DNA of 42,532 nt, from NCBI GenBank assembly GCA_937900285.1, contig CALCEM010000031.1:1-42532 (forward strand), given 5' to 3'. The position numbers and the translations under genes were made by a program. The notes below the pieces were generated by a model. The model had not been told where the DNA came from. It worked only from the letters and a program-made list of their open reading frames with translations, and did not search any database. Origin of the DNA: an uncultured Fretibacterium sp. Lineage in GTDB: Bacteria; Synergistota; Synergistia; Synergistales; Aminobacteriaceae. Positions within the stretch are counted from its first letter, which is position 1; every line of letters begins with the position of its first letter. Below are positions 24,726 to 33,400 of this stretch, in pieces.

Positions 24726-25782
24726 TTTAAATTTTAATTCCGGTTTTACGTCTGGAATATGTGCCGCTGGAGCTTGTAAGGCTTCGGCCGTTTTTTTACA
24801 TGATAAAATTATCCCGGAACATGTAATTATAAAAAATCTCGATGGGAAAATATTTAATTTAAAAGTCTTTCACGAAAACAATAATAAATTTTACGTCATA
24901 AAAAATTCCGGTGAAGCTCAAGACATTACGAACGGTATAAAAATATTTGCAGAAATAAATTTAAATGATGAACATAAAATTAATTTTCAAGCCGGCGAAG
25001 GTGTCGGAATAATAACGCTTCCAGGTTTAAAAATTCCAGTTGGCGAACCCGCAATTAATCCAGTTCCGAGAAAAATTATTATTAATTCGATTCGCGAAAT
25101 ATTTAAAGACGACTTAAATCAGGGCTTCAACATAAAAATTTCAATTCCAAACGGTGAACAAATCGCGAAAAATACTTTTAATCCAAGACTCGGAATAATT
25201 GGCGGCCTTTCAATTTTAGGGACGACCGGAATTATAAAGAACATGAACGAAAATGCTTTACTCGAAAGTTTAAATTTAGAATTAAATATGATCAAATCAT
25301 TGGGATATAAAAATTTATATATTACGTTCGGGAATGAGGGCGAAAAATTTTTACGCGAAATATTAAAAGTGTCAGGAAAAAATATTATTCAGTGTTCAAA
25401 TTATCCCGGCCATGTTATAGACCAAGCGTTAAATTTAAATTTTGAGAGTATAACTATTTCAGGACATCCCGGAAAATTATTGAAATTAGCATCAGGATCG
25501 TTTATAACTCACAGTAAAATATCAGACGGAAAATTTGAAGCATTATGCACGCATTTAGCTTTGAATGATGTGCCGCATGAAATTATAAAAAATATTTACT
25601 CGTCAAATACTACGAATGAAGCAATAAAAATAATTGAGCAAAATAATTTAAATTTTATCTGGAATGTTTTGGCTCGCAGAATTTCGGAACGGTGCGCAGA
25701 ACGAATAAATTTTAAAATCCCGTTTAATATAATATTTCACGATAATAATAAAAATATTTTGGGAGGTCATGAATGCAAATAA
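24715..25782 (+). CDS. cbiD: Cobalt-precorrin-5B C1-methyltransferase
   Basis: A 355-residue enzyme that methylates C1 of cobalt-precorrin-5B in the anaerobic cobalamin route. The N-terminal GFTSGICAAGACKAS (about 10-24) is the family hallmark; later regions include GEGVGIITLPGLKIPVGEPAINP, LGIIGGLSILGTTGI and SGHPGKLLKLASG. The length is normal. The start overlaps cbiC by 11 bases, and the end overlaps cbiET by 10 bases. Presence of cbiD together with cbiG confirms the cobalt-early, oxygen-independent pathway. Confidence 0.95.
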   Translation: MTCNLNFNSGFTSGICAAGACKASAVFLHDKIIPEHVIIKNLDGKIFNLKVFHENNNKFYVIKNSGEAQDITNGIKIFAEINLNDEHKINFQAGEGVGIITLPGLKIPVGEPAINPVPRKIIINSIREIFKDDLNQGFNIKISIPNGEQIAKNTFNPRLGIIGGLSILGTTGIIKNMNENALLESLNLELNMIKSLGYKNLYITFGNEGEKFLREILKVSGKNIIQCSNYPGHVIDQALNLNFESITISGHPGKLLKLASGSFITHSKISDGKFEALCTHLALNDVPHEIIKNIYSSNTTNEAIKIIEQNNLNFIWNVLARRISERCAERINFKIPFNIIFHDNNKNILGGHECK

Positions 25783-26945
25783 TAATAGCTGGTGTAGGTT
25801 CAGGAAATAATTTAAATTTAACGTATGAAGCCCGCAACGCAATTATAAAAGCAAAATGTATATTATCAGCGAAACGCCACGAAAGTTTAATACCGCCGGG
25901 CAAAAAAATTATAAGACTCGAAAATTTAAACGAAGCAGTTAATTTAATTTCAAACGAGAGCGAAATATTAATTTTGGTTTCAGGTGACCCCGGTGTATTT
26001 AGTTTGATGCCGTTCATAAAAAATCATTTTCCGGAAGCAGATATAAAAATTTTACCTGGTATAAGTTCATTGCAAATTTTATGCGCGAAAGTTTTCGAAA
26101 CATGGAACGACGCTTTAATTTTATCAGGACATGGCCGGGAATTGGATCGCGGGATATTTTTGAATAACGTTTTACGCAACAATAAAATTATATTGTTCTG
26201 CGACGATAAAAACTCGCCTGATGTAATTTGCAAATGGTTCAGCGAAAATAATTTAAATTTAAATATAACGATCGGTGAAAATTTAGGACTGCCGGACGAA
26301 AAAATTTATAATGGCCAGCCTGAAGATTTTGTGAATAATAAATTTAAATCGTTATGCGTAATTTTAATAAAAAATCCCGAAACCGTTAAAGACAATAAAT
26401 ATATTTACGATAAAGATTTTACCAGGCTCGAAAATATTCCGATTACTAACGAGATAACAAGAGCCGTAATCTTGAGCAGACTTCAGGTTTATGATAAAAA
26501 AATATTTTGGGACATAGGCTGCGGAACTGGTTCAATAAGCGTCTGCGCAGGTCTCGAAAATATAAATTTACAAGTTCATTCAATAGACATAAATCCGGAC
26601 GCTGCAAATTTAACGCAGATTAACGCGAAAAATTTTAAATTACATAATATAAATATTCATGCTGGAAATATTTTAAATTTAATGAGCGGTCTGCCGAAGC
26701 CGGATTTAATATTTATAGGCGGAAGCGATGGGGATTTAAAAAATATTTTGGACGAAATTTTAAAGCTTGAAAATAATTTTAAGTTAGTGATTTCGTGCAT
26801 TACCCCAGAAAATTTTAATGTCGCATTTGAGATTTTAAGCAAATTAAAAAATTTTGAGTGCGTTCAGATTCAGGCAAATATTTATAACGGGATTTTTATG
26901 AAGGCAAATAACCCGGCGATAATTTTAAGTGCTGAAAAAGTTTAA
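25773..26945 (+). CDS. cbiET: Fused precorrin-6Y/cobalt-precorrin-7 methyltransferase-decarboxylase (CbiE-CbiT)
   Basis: A 390-residue fusion. Residues 1 to about 205 are the CbiE tetrapyrrole methylase (IIIAGVGSGN, VSGDPG at 69-74, LPGISSLQ, LSGHGRE), which methylates C5. Residues about 220-390 are CbiT, a class I SAM methyltransferase and decarboxylase that methylates C15 and decarboxylates C12 (ITNEITRAVILSRL, then the SAM loop WDIGCGTGSIS at 246-256, and FIGGSDG). The fusion is equivalent to CobL. It ends the cbi cluster; the remaining ring-modification genes (cbiH, F, J, L, A and so on) are not in the window. A new unit, wzm, starts 55 bases later. Confidence 0.94.
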   Translation: MQIIIAGVGSGNNLNLTYEARNAIIKAKCILSAKRHESLIPPGKKIIRLENLNEAVNLISNESEILILVSGDPGVFSLMPFIKNHFPEADIKILPGISSLQILCAKVFETWNDALILSGHGRELDRGIFLNNVLRNNKIILFCDDKNSPDVICKWFSENNLNLNITIGENLGLPDEKIYNGQPEDFVNNKFKSLCVILIKNPETVKDNKYIYDKDFTRLENIPITNEITRAVILSRLQVYDKKIFWDIGCGTGSISVCAGLENINLQVHSIDINPDAANLTQINAKNFKLHNINIHAGNILNLMSGLPKPDLIFIGGSDGDLKNILDEILKLENNFKLVISCITPENFNVAFEILSKLKNFECVQIQANIYNGIFMKANNPAIILSAEKV

Positions 26946-27000
26946 TAATATATAATTCTCTAGTTTGAAAATTTTTATAAAGGAGCATGAAATTTTATTC

Positions 27001-27870
27001 ATGGACGTAAAAGTAAAAGTAAAACGTTTGATCACCAGAAATAAAGGCGATGAATTTGATTTAGTGATCGAACCGAATAAGACGACCGGAGATTTTTTGC
27101 TTGAGCTAATCAAGTACCGTGAATTATTTTTCTTTTTGGCGTGGCGAGACATCATCGTACGATATAAGCAGACAATTGTCGGGGTTGCATGGAGCGTAAT
27201 ACGTCCGTTTTTAAGCATGGTAATTTTTACGGTGATATTTGGGCGTATTGCGAAACTTCCGAGCGAAGGAGTGCCGTATCCAATAATGGTATTTTCGGCG
27301 TTATTGCCTTGGAATTATTTTGCTAATGCCATGAGCCAAAGTTCAGGAGCAGTATTAAGAGGCGGCAGCATGGTGAGTAAAATATATTTCCCGCGAATAA
27401 TTTTGCCGACTTCTGCGGTATTAGTTGCGGTGGTAGATTTTTTAATCTCGTTTGCGATGTTAATAATTTTAATGTTGATTTATGGTTTTATGCCATCGCT
27501 CACAATTTTATTGTTGCCAATATTTTTTATTCCTGCCTCGCTAGCAGCTTTAGGCGTAGGATATTTTTTTTCTGCTATAGGTGTGGAGTACAGAGATTTT
27601 CAACATATAACGCCGTTTATAGTTCAGTTTGGAATGTATGTGTCGCCCGTAGGATTTTCAAGCTCAATAATTCCCGATAAATGGAGATTAATTTACAGTT
27701 TGAATCCTATGGCCGGAGTAATTGATGGTTTTAGGTGGTGCATACAAGGCAGTTCACAATCTTTATATTTGCCTGGATTTGTGATCTCGATGATTATGTC
27801 GGCGTTGTTATTTTTTTACGGCCTTAAATTTTTCCGTGCATTTGAAAAATCATTTGCGGACTACATTTAA
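27001..27870 (+). CDS. wzm: Polysaccharide (O-antigen type) ABC exporter, permease
   Basis: 289 residues, six hydrophobic helices, ABC-2 family permease. Hallmarks are FFLAWRDIIVRYKQTIVGVAW at the first helix and SKIYFPRIILPTSAV in the middle, with NPMAGVIDGFRW near the end, as in Wzm/KpsM/TagG. ATG 27001 is preferred over an in-frame TTG at 26965 because AAGGAG (26980-26985) lies between them, 15 bases before the ATG. The ATPase gene follows after 37 bases. Together they would export a complete polysaccharide chain across the inner membrane. Confidence 0.92.
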   Translation: MDVKVKVKRLITRNKGDEFDLVIEPNKTTGDFLLELIKYRELFFFLAWRDIIVRYKQTIVGVAWSVIRPFLSMVIFTVIFGRIAKLPSEGVPYPIMVFSALLPWNYFANAMSQSSGAVLRGGSMVSKIYFPRIILPTSAVLVAVVDFLISFAMLIILMLIYGFMPSLTILLLPIFFIPASLAALGVGYFFSAIGVEYRDFQHITPFIVQFGMYVSPVGFSSSIIPDKWRLIYSLNPMAGVIDGFRWCIQGSSQSLYLPGFVISMIMSALLFFYGLKFFRAFEKSFADYI

Positions 27871-27907
27871 ATTTTATTTTTTATTATTTTGAGGAGGCCA
27901 ATAAAAA

Positions 27908-29203
27908 ATGCTGGCAATAAAAATTTCTGACTTGGGCAAAAGATATATACTCAGACATCAAGGACGCGAACGCAGATTATATGATGTCATCGGAAACGGA
28001 ATAAACAGACTCGCGCGAAGAATACGCCACCCATTTGCACCGCGTTCTAAGCCATTGGGTTCAGAAGAATTTTGGGCGTTGAGAAATTTATCATTTGACG
28101 TTGAACAAGGCGAGCGCATCGGAATAGTTGGACATAACGGAGCAGGAAAATCGACGCTGTTAAAAATTTTAAGCCGCATAACTGATCCAACTGAAGGCAG
28201 AATCGGAATTAAAGGACGTATCGCGAGTTTATTGGAAGTTGGGACGGGCTTCCATCCGGAATTAACTGGACGCGAAAATATTTATTTAAACGGTGCAATT
28301 TTGGGAATGAGAGCGCGCGAAATAAAAAAGAATTTTGATGCGATCGTAGAATTTTCAGGAGTAGAAAAATTTTTGGATACACCAGTAAAAAGATATTCGA
28401 GCGGAATGAGCGTGCGTCTTGCGTTTGCTATAGCTGCGCATTTGACATCAGAAATTTTGATCGTCGATGAAGTTTTAGCAGTTGGGGATATAGCGTTTCA
28501 AAAAAAGTGTTTGGGCAAAATGGACGAAATAAGTTATAAAGAAGGCCGTACGATTTTATTTGTTAGTCACAACATGGGCGCAGTTCTTCAAATGTGCAAC
28601 AGGGTAATTTGTTTGGATAAAGGTCACATGGAATTTGATACGAATGATGTCGCCGACGGTGTTCAAAAATATACGGACATGGTAATCCCGGAAACTTTAA
28701 TTTCAGAATGGAAAAATCCCGGCGATAAATACGAAAGCAAATATTTTAAGCCGTTGAGATTTGGTTTATATGACGAGGCCGGAAATATTTTAAACGCTTC
28801 TGTTACGAGACATGATAATTTATTTGTCGAGGTCGAAGGCGAAATAACTGAACCAAATGCCACGCTCGGAATAGGTTACGCGCTTTATTCTCAGGAGGGT
28901 ACGTTATTATATTGGACGTTCCACAGCGATCAAGTAAATAGTCAGGACGAAATAAAAATTTTAAATGGTCATGTATGTTTACGCGCAAAAATTCCATTAA
29001 ATTATTTAAATCTCGGTGAAAAACATTTGGAGCTTGCTATAAGGCTTTATAATGGTGAATGGATTTGCCATCCTGGTCCGTCAAAACCTCCGAGAATTTC
29101 ATTTAACGTTGAAGGTCCTGTAAATAATTCTCCGTATTGCGTTTTAAGGAGATCAGGTCCGATGACGATCGATGTCCCTTGGAAAGTGAAAGGAGAAAAT
29201 TAA
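27908..29203 (+). CDS. wzt: Polysaccharide ABC exporter, ATPase with C-terminal carbohydrate-binding domain
   Basis: 431 residues. The ABC ATPase (about 1-250) has Walker A GHNGAGKS (75-82), signature YSSGMSVRLAFAIA (163-176), Walker B ILIVDE (183-188) and switch H221. Residues about 260-420 form a Wzt-type C-terminal beta-sandwich (from RFGLYDEAGNIL to PRISFNVEGP), which in known O-antigen exporters recognises the capped end of the glycan. This suggests a chain-terminated polysaccharide. AGGAGG lies 10 bases before the ATG. The gmd gene starts 2 bases after the stop. Confidence 0.94.
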   Translation: MLAIKISDLGKRYILRHQGRERRLYDVIGNGINRLARRIRHPFAPRSKPLGSEEFWALRNLSFDVEQGERIGIVGHNGAGKSTLLKILSRITDPTEGRIGIKGRIASLLEVGTGFHPELTGRENIYLNGAILGMRAREIKKNFDAIVEFSGVEKFLDTPVKRYSSGMSVRLAFAIAAHLTSEILIVDEVLAVGDIAFQKKCLGKMDEISYKEGRTILFVSHNMGAVLQMCNRVICLDKGHMEFDTNDVADGVQKYTDMVIPETLISEWKNPGDKYESKYFKPLRFGLYDEAGNILNASVTRHDNLFVEVEGEITEPNATLGIGYALYSQEGTLLYWTFHSDQVNSQDEIKILNGHVCLRAKIPLNYLNLGEKHLELAIRLYNGEWICHPGPSKPPRISFNVEGPVNNSPYCVLRRSGPMTIDVPWKVKGEN

Positions 29204-29205
29204 AC

Positions 29206-30297
29206 TTGAAAAAAGCATTAATAACCGGCGTAACAGGACAAGACGGAGCATATTTAACGAAATTATTATTAAAAAAGGGCTATGAAGTTCACGGCTTGAA
29301 GCGTCGAAGCTCAATTTTTAATACTGCTCGAATCGATAATTTTTATAAGGACTTGCACGAAGAAGATCATAAATTTTTTTTGCATTACGGAGATTTAACG
29401 GACTCTTCGAATTTAATACGGGTTGTTCAGGAAATTGCGCCGGATGAAATTTATAATTTAGCTGCTCAAAGTCATGTAAAAGTTTCGTTTGAGACTCCGG
29501 AATATACGGCCGATTCTGATGGGTTGGGGACGTTAAGGCTGTTGGAGGCAATAAGAATTTTAGGAATGGAGAAGCATACAAAAATTTATCAGGCTTCAAC
29601 GTCGGAATTATTTGGAAAAGTTCAGGAAGTCCCGCAAAAAGAAACAACGCCGTTTTATCCTAGAAGCCCGTACGCAGCCGCAAAATTATACGCGTATTGG
29701 ATCACCGTGAATTATCGTGAGGCTTATGGGATGTTTGCTTCAAATGGTATTTTGTTCAATCATGAATCAGAATTGCGCGGAGAAACTTTTGTGACTCGGA
29801 AAATAACCAGAGCAGCCGCCCGTATAGCATTAGGCTTGCAGGAAAAAACTTATCTCGGAAATTTAAATTCAAAACGCGACTGGGGACACTCTGAGGATTA
29901 TGTCGAGGCCATGTGGAAAATTTTGCAGCATGATCAGCCTGATGATTTTGTGATCGCTACAGGAGAAACGCATTCAGTGAGGGAATTTGCGGAACTAGCA
30001 TTTAAAGAAGCAGGGATCGAAATCGAATGGCAGGGCGAAGGAATTAACGAAAAAGGAATAAATAAAAATACCGGCAAAACAGTAATTGAAGTTGATCCGA
30101 GATATTTCCGGCCGACAGAGGTTGATTTATTGCTTGGAGATCCGTCGAAGGCAGAAAAAATTTTAAACTGGCATCGCAAAGTTAGTTTTAAAGCTCTCGT
30201 TAAACGCATGGTCAAATATGATATTGAGGCGTTTAAGAAAGATATTTTAATACGTGATGCGGGTTATAAAATTCAAAGTGCGCTCGAAGAAATTTAA
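29206..30297 (+). CDS. gmd: GDP-mannose 4,6-dehydratase
   Basis: A 363-residue NADP-dependent short-chain dehydrogenase making GDP-4-keto-6-deoxymannose, the precursor of GDP-fucose, GDP-rhamnose or GDP-perosamine. It has the Rossmann motif ITGVTGQDG (6-14), catalytic T132 and E134 in STSELFG, and Y156/K160 in SPYAAAK, followed by NHES and RGETFVTRKITRAAARI. The frame is open to 29137, but the TTG at 29206 is chosen: AAAGGAG lies just upstream, it follows the wzt stop by 2 bases, and it gives the normal N-terminus. NHESPRRGE of relatives reads NHESELRGE here. It probably feeds the sugar exported by Wzm/Wzt. Confidence 0.95.
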   Translation: MKKALITGVTGQDGAYLTKLLLKKGYEVHGLKRRSSIFNTARIDNFYKDLHEEDHKFFLHYGDLTDSSNLIRVVQEIAPDEIYNLAAQSHVKVSFETPEYTADSDGLGTLRLLEAIRILGMEKHTKIYQASTSELFGKVQEVPQKETTPFYPRSPYAAAKLYAYWITVNYREAYGMFASNGILFNHESELRGETFVTRKITRAAARIALGLQEKTYLGNLNSKRDWGHSEDYVEAMWKILQHDQPDDFVIATGETHSVREFAELAFKEAGIEIEWQGEGINEKGINKNTGKTVIEVDPRYFRPTEVDLLLGDPSKAEKILNWHRKVSFKALVKRMVKYDIEAFKKDILIRDAGYKIQSALEEI

Positions 30298-30346
30298 AAA
30301 ATGTAATAAATGTAATATCTGACAAAAATAAAAATATTTTCCTTTT

Positions 30347-30402
30347 TCCTTCCGGGTAAAAATAAAATTAATTATTAAATAAATTATCCGGGAGGAATTT
30401 TC
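30347..30402 (+). terminator. Hairpin terminator after gmd
   Basis: Arms 30347-30359 and 30384-30396 form a 13-bp stem with two G-T pairs (CCGGG core). A short ATTTTCT follows, so termination on the plus strand is likely but the U-tract is modest. Confidence 0.65.
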
Positions 30403-30494
30403 TATAAAAATACATGTAATTTCTGTATAGAGATTTTGTCCGTCATGTTAGAATTTTTCACATTTTAAAACTTTTTAGGAGGTATTGAAATATC

Positions 30495-33400
30495 TTGAAG
30501 AGGCCAGCCACATTATTATTAACAATATTTCTAAGTTTTACAATTTTTATTAATTCGGCTTATGCTGAATACCCGGAACGTGAAATAACTGGAATAATTC
30601 ATTTTAATTCTAGTGGCATAGAGAGCGCATATTTAAAAGAATTTGTGCATATGCTCGAAAAAAATTTAAATCAGACTTTAAGCATATGGGCATTTTCTGG
30701 TCAAGCAAATTCACCGGCAATAAATTATTTAAAAAATTCTCCTGCTGATGGATATGCGTTTTATATTGGTCCGGAGCGCGCAAATTTAAAAGATAATAAT
30801 AACCCTTTAGATTTTAGTGAATACGAATGCATTTATTTAATGGGAGAGTTTACCGAAGGGATTTTAATAGCTCCTGAAAGCGGCAGGATGTCATTACAAG
30901 CATTAAGAGCCGAGCCGAAAAATTTTAAATATTTGCCTTATGGTGCTTTATACGGTGTTTATGTTAAGAAGGGCACGCCAAAAAATATTATTGCCAGATT
31001 AGGCGAAGCGTTTAAAAAATCTGGAGACGGCTCTAATTTAAAATCTTCGTTCGAAAAGAATAATATTAATTTTTTAGATTTAATCGCGGACGAAGCCCAA
31101 AATTATGTTTTAAGCTGGCGCGGGGGAAATTTCAGCAAATTAATTGCCGGGTTTGGTGAAAATGTTCAGAACGCAAACATAAAAAATAATTATAAAAATG
31201 ACGAATACGAAGAATACGAAGAATATGAAGAATATGAAGAAGAACAGATCACCGAGCCTAAAGCTGAAAAAGGTTATCCCGAATACGATATTAACGGCGT
31301 AGTAATAATGTCAAAAGGCGGAGCGACTGATAAAATAACACGACCAGTTTCAGAGATTGCAGCAAAAAATTTAGGCATCAAAATGAATATAAATAACATC
31401 CCTGGCGAATCTGGAGCTATTGGGATGCGTTATGCTTATGAATCTCCATCGGACGGTTATAATTTATTGATGGGTGGTGAAAATTCGACTTTACTCGATA
31501 AACTAGGTATCAGCCCTTTAAGTTATGGAAATTTTGACTGCATTTATTTAATTGGAGAAGCAGCGAATGGGATAATCGTAGATTCAAATTCACGTTATTT
31601 TAGTTTTAGGGAATTAATCGAAGATGCTAAGGCTAACCCGTTAAAAGTCAGATGCGGAATTAGTGGAGTTGGTAGTGCTGGGTGGGCTTTCTGTTCTTTT
31701 ATAAAAGATGTGACGGGCGCAGAATTGCAGCAGGTTAATTACGCAAATGGAGTGCAGGCCATCAAAGCTATGAAAAACGGTGAAATTGATTGCTCTATTT
31801 GTCTGCTTGAACATGCTATAAAATCATATGAACAAGGGGATATAAGATTTTTAACTGTTATCACTCCTGAGGATGAGCCTTTTGTCCCGAATGTAAGACC
31901 GATCGTGCAGTATTATCCTGAATTTTATAAATATTTACCGTGGGGGAGCTTTTACGGGATATTTGTAAAAAAAGATGTTGATCCTGAAATTATAAAAAAA
32001 TTAACTGAGGCTTATATAAAAGCAGGACAAAGCAGCGAGTTTCAGGAAATTTTAAAAAGGGAACACGTAAAATTTTTGGGTTATTCCGGCAAACAGGCTA
32101 ATGATTATATTAGTAATTGGCGCGGCAATACTATCGATGGATTAATTACCAGTGGAGCAGATGTTTTAACTGATTCAGTTCCATCGCTGCCGCCTCTGCC
32201 AAAAGATTTAAAAATCCCTGAGCCGAAAATACATAAAGCTCAAGAGTCTCAATCTCAACCGGTTAAAAAAATCGTGAAAAAGAAAAGAAAAAAAGCAGGT
32301 GCAAATTTAAACCCTCAAGTTGAAAAAAATAATAATAATAATAAATATCCTGCTCACGAAATCACCGGGCTTATTCAATGGAACAAGGGCGGAGCGACTG
32401 ATATTTTAACGCGTCAGATTTCGGAAATAGCAGCGCAAAATTTAGGCCAGAAAATTATATTTAAAAATGTCGGCGGACTTTCCGGAGCTTATGGAACTCG
32501 TTACGTTAATGAATCAGATTCTGACGGATATACGTTATTATTAGGTTCTGAACACACTGCAATTCATGATAGAATCGGAATCAGCAAATTAAATTATGAA
32601 AATTTCAAGACAATATATTTAATTGGCGAATCTCCCACGGGATTATTTGTTAATTCTGATTCAAATTATAATACTATACAGGAATTAATTGATTATGCGA
32701 GAAGCAACCCAAAAAAATTAAAATGCGCAATAACTGAAGCAGGCGGAGTCGCTTGGGGAATAACTGCATTATTGAAAGATGTGACGGGAGCTGAGTTCGA
32801 TTTAAAAATTTACGAGAACGGCAGAAAATGCACTCAAGCAGTAATAAGTAATGATTGTGACCTCGCAATAACTTATATGCAGCACAGCATTTTATATCAC
32901 AGAAACGGGACAATAAAATATTTAACGTTATTTTCGCTTGATCCTGATCCCGAAATCCCGGAATTAAATCCCGTTGCTGATGATTACCCTGAATTTTATA
33001 AATATTTGCCTTTTGGAGCATTTTACGGAATATTTGTAAATAAGGACACTGATCCCGAAATTATAAAAATTTTAACTGATGCTTATACGAAGGCAGGCAA
33101 TGATGAAAATTTCAAAGCAAAATTATTAAATCAAAAAATTAAATTTTTGGGTTTAACCGGACAAAAAGCAGATGAATATATTTCAAGCTGGCGATCAAAT
33201 ACTATTGATGCATTAATAACAGGAGGTTTTGAAGGTCTTACGGATGGATTTGACGGCCTTCCCGATTATCCGGCTAATATCACGCCACCCGTTAAAAATG
33301 TAAAAGTTGCGCAAAATAATAAGCCTCGAAAAAATTCACAAGATAAAAGCGAAAACAAAAATGAAAGTAAAAGCGAAAATAAGAATGAAAACAAAAATAC

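Noticed and set aside
29137..29205. Upstream ATG for gmd at 29137
   Set aside because: It lies inside wzt; the TTG at 29206 follows an AAAGGAG site and begins exactly at the Rossmann strand.
31203..31252. CRISPR-like or regulatory repeat
   Set aside because: The units are 9 bases, contiguous and in frame, encoding an EEY linker of the giant protein; there are no spacers.
32674..33021. Antisense frames of 60-170 residues within the giant protein gene, radA and the antiporter gene
   Set aside because: They lack ribosome sites and recognisable domains and are explained by the strongly biased codon use of the sense genes.
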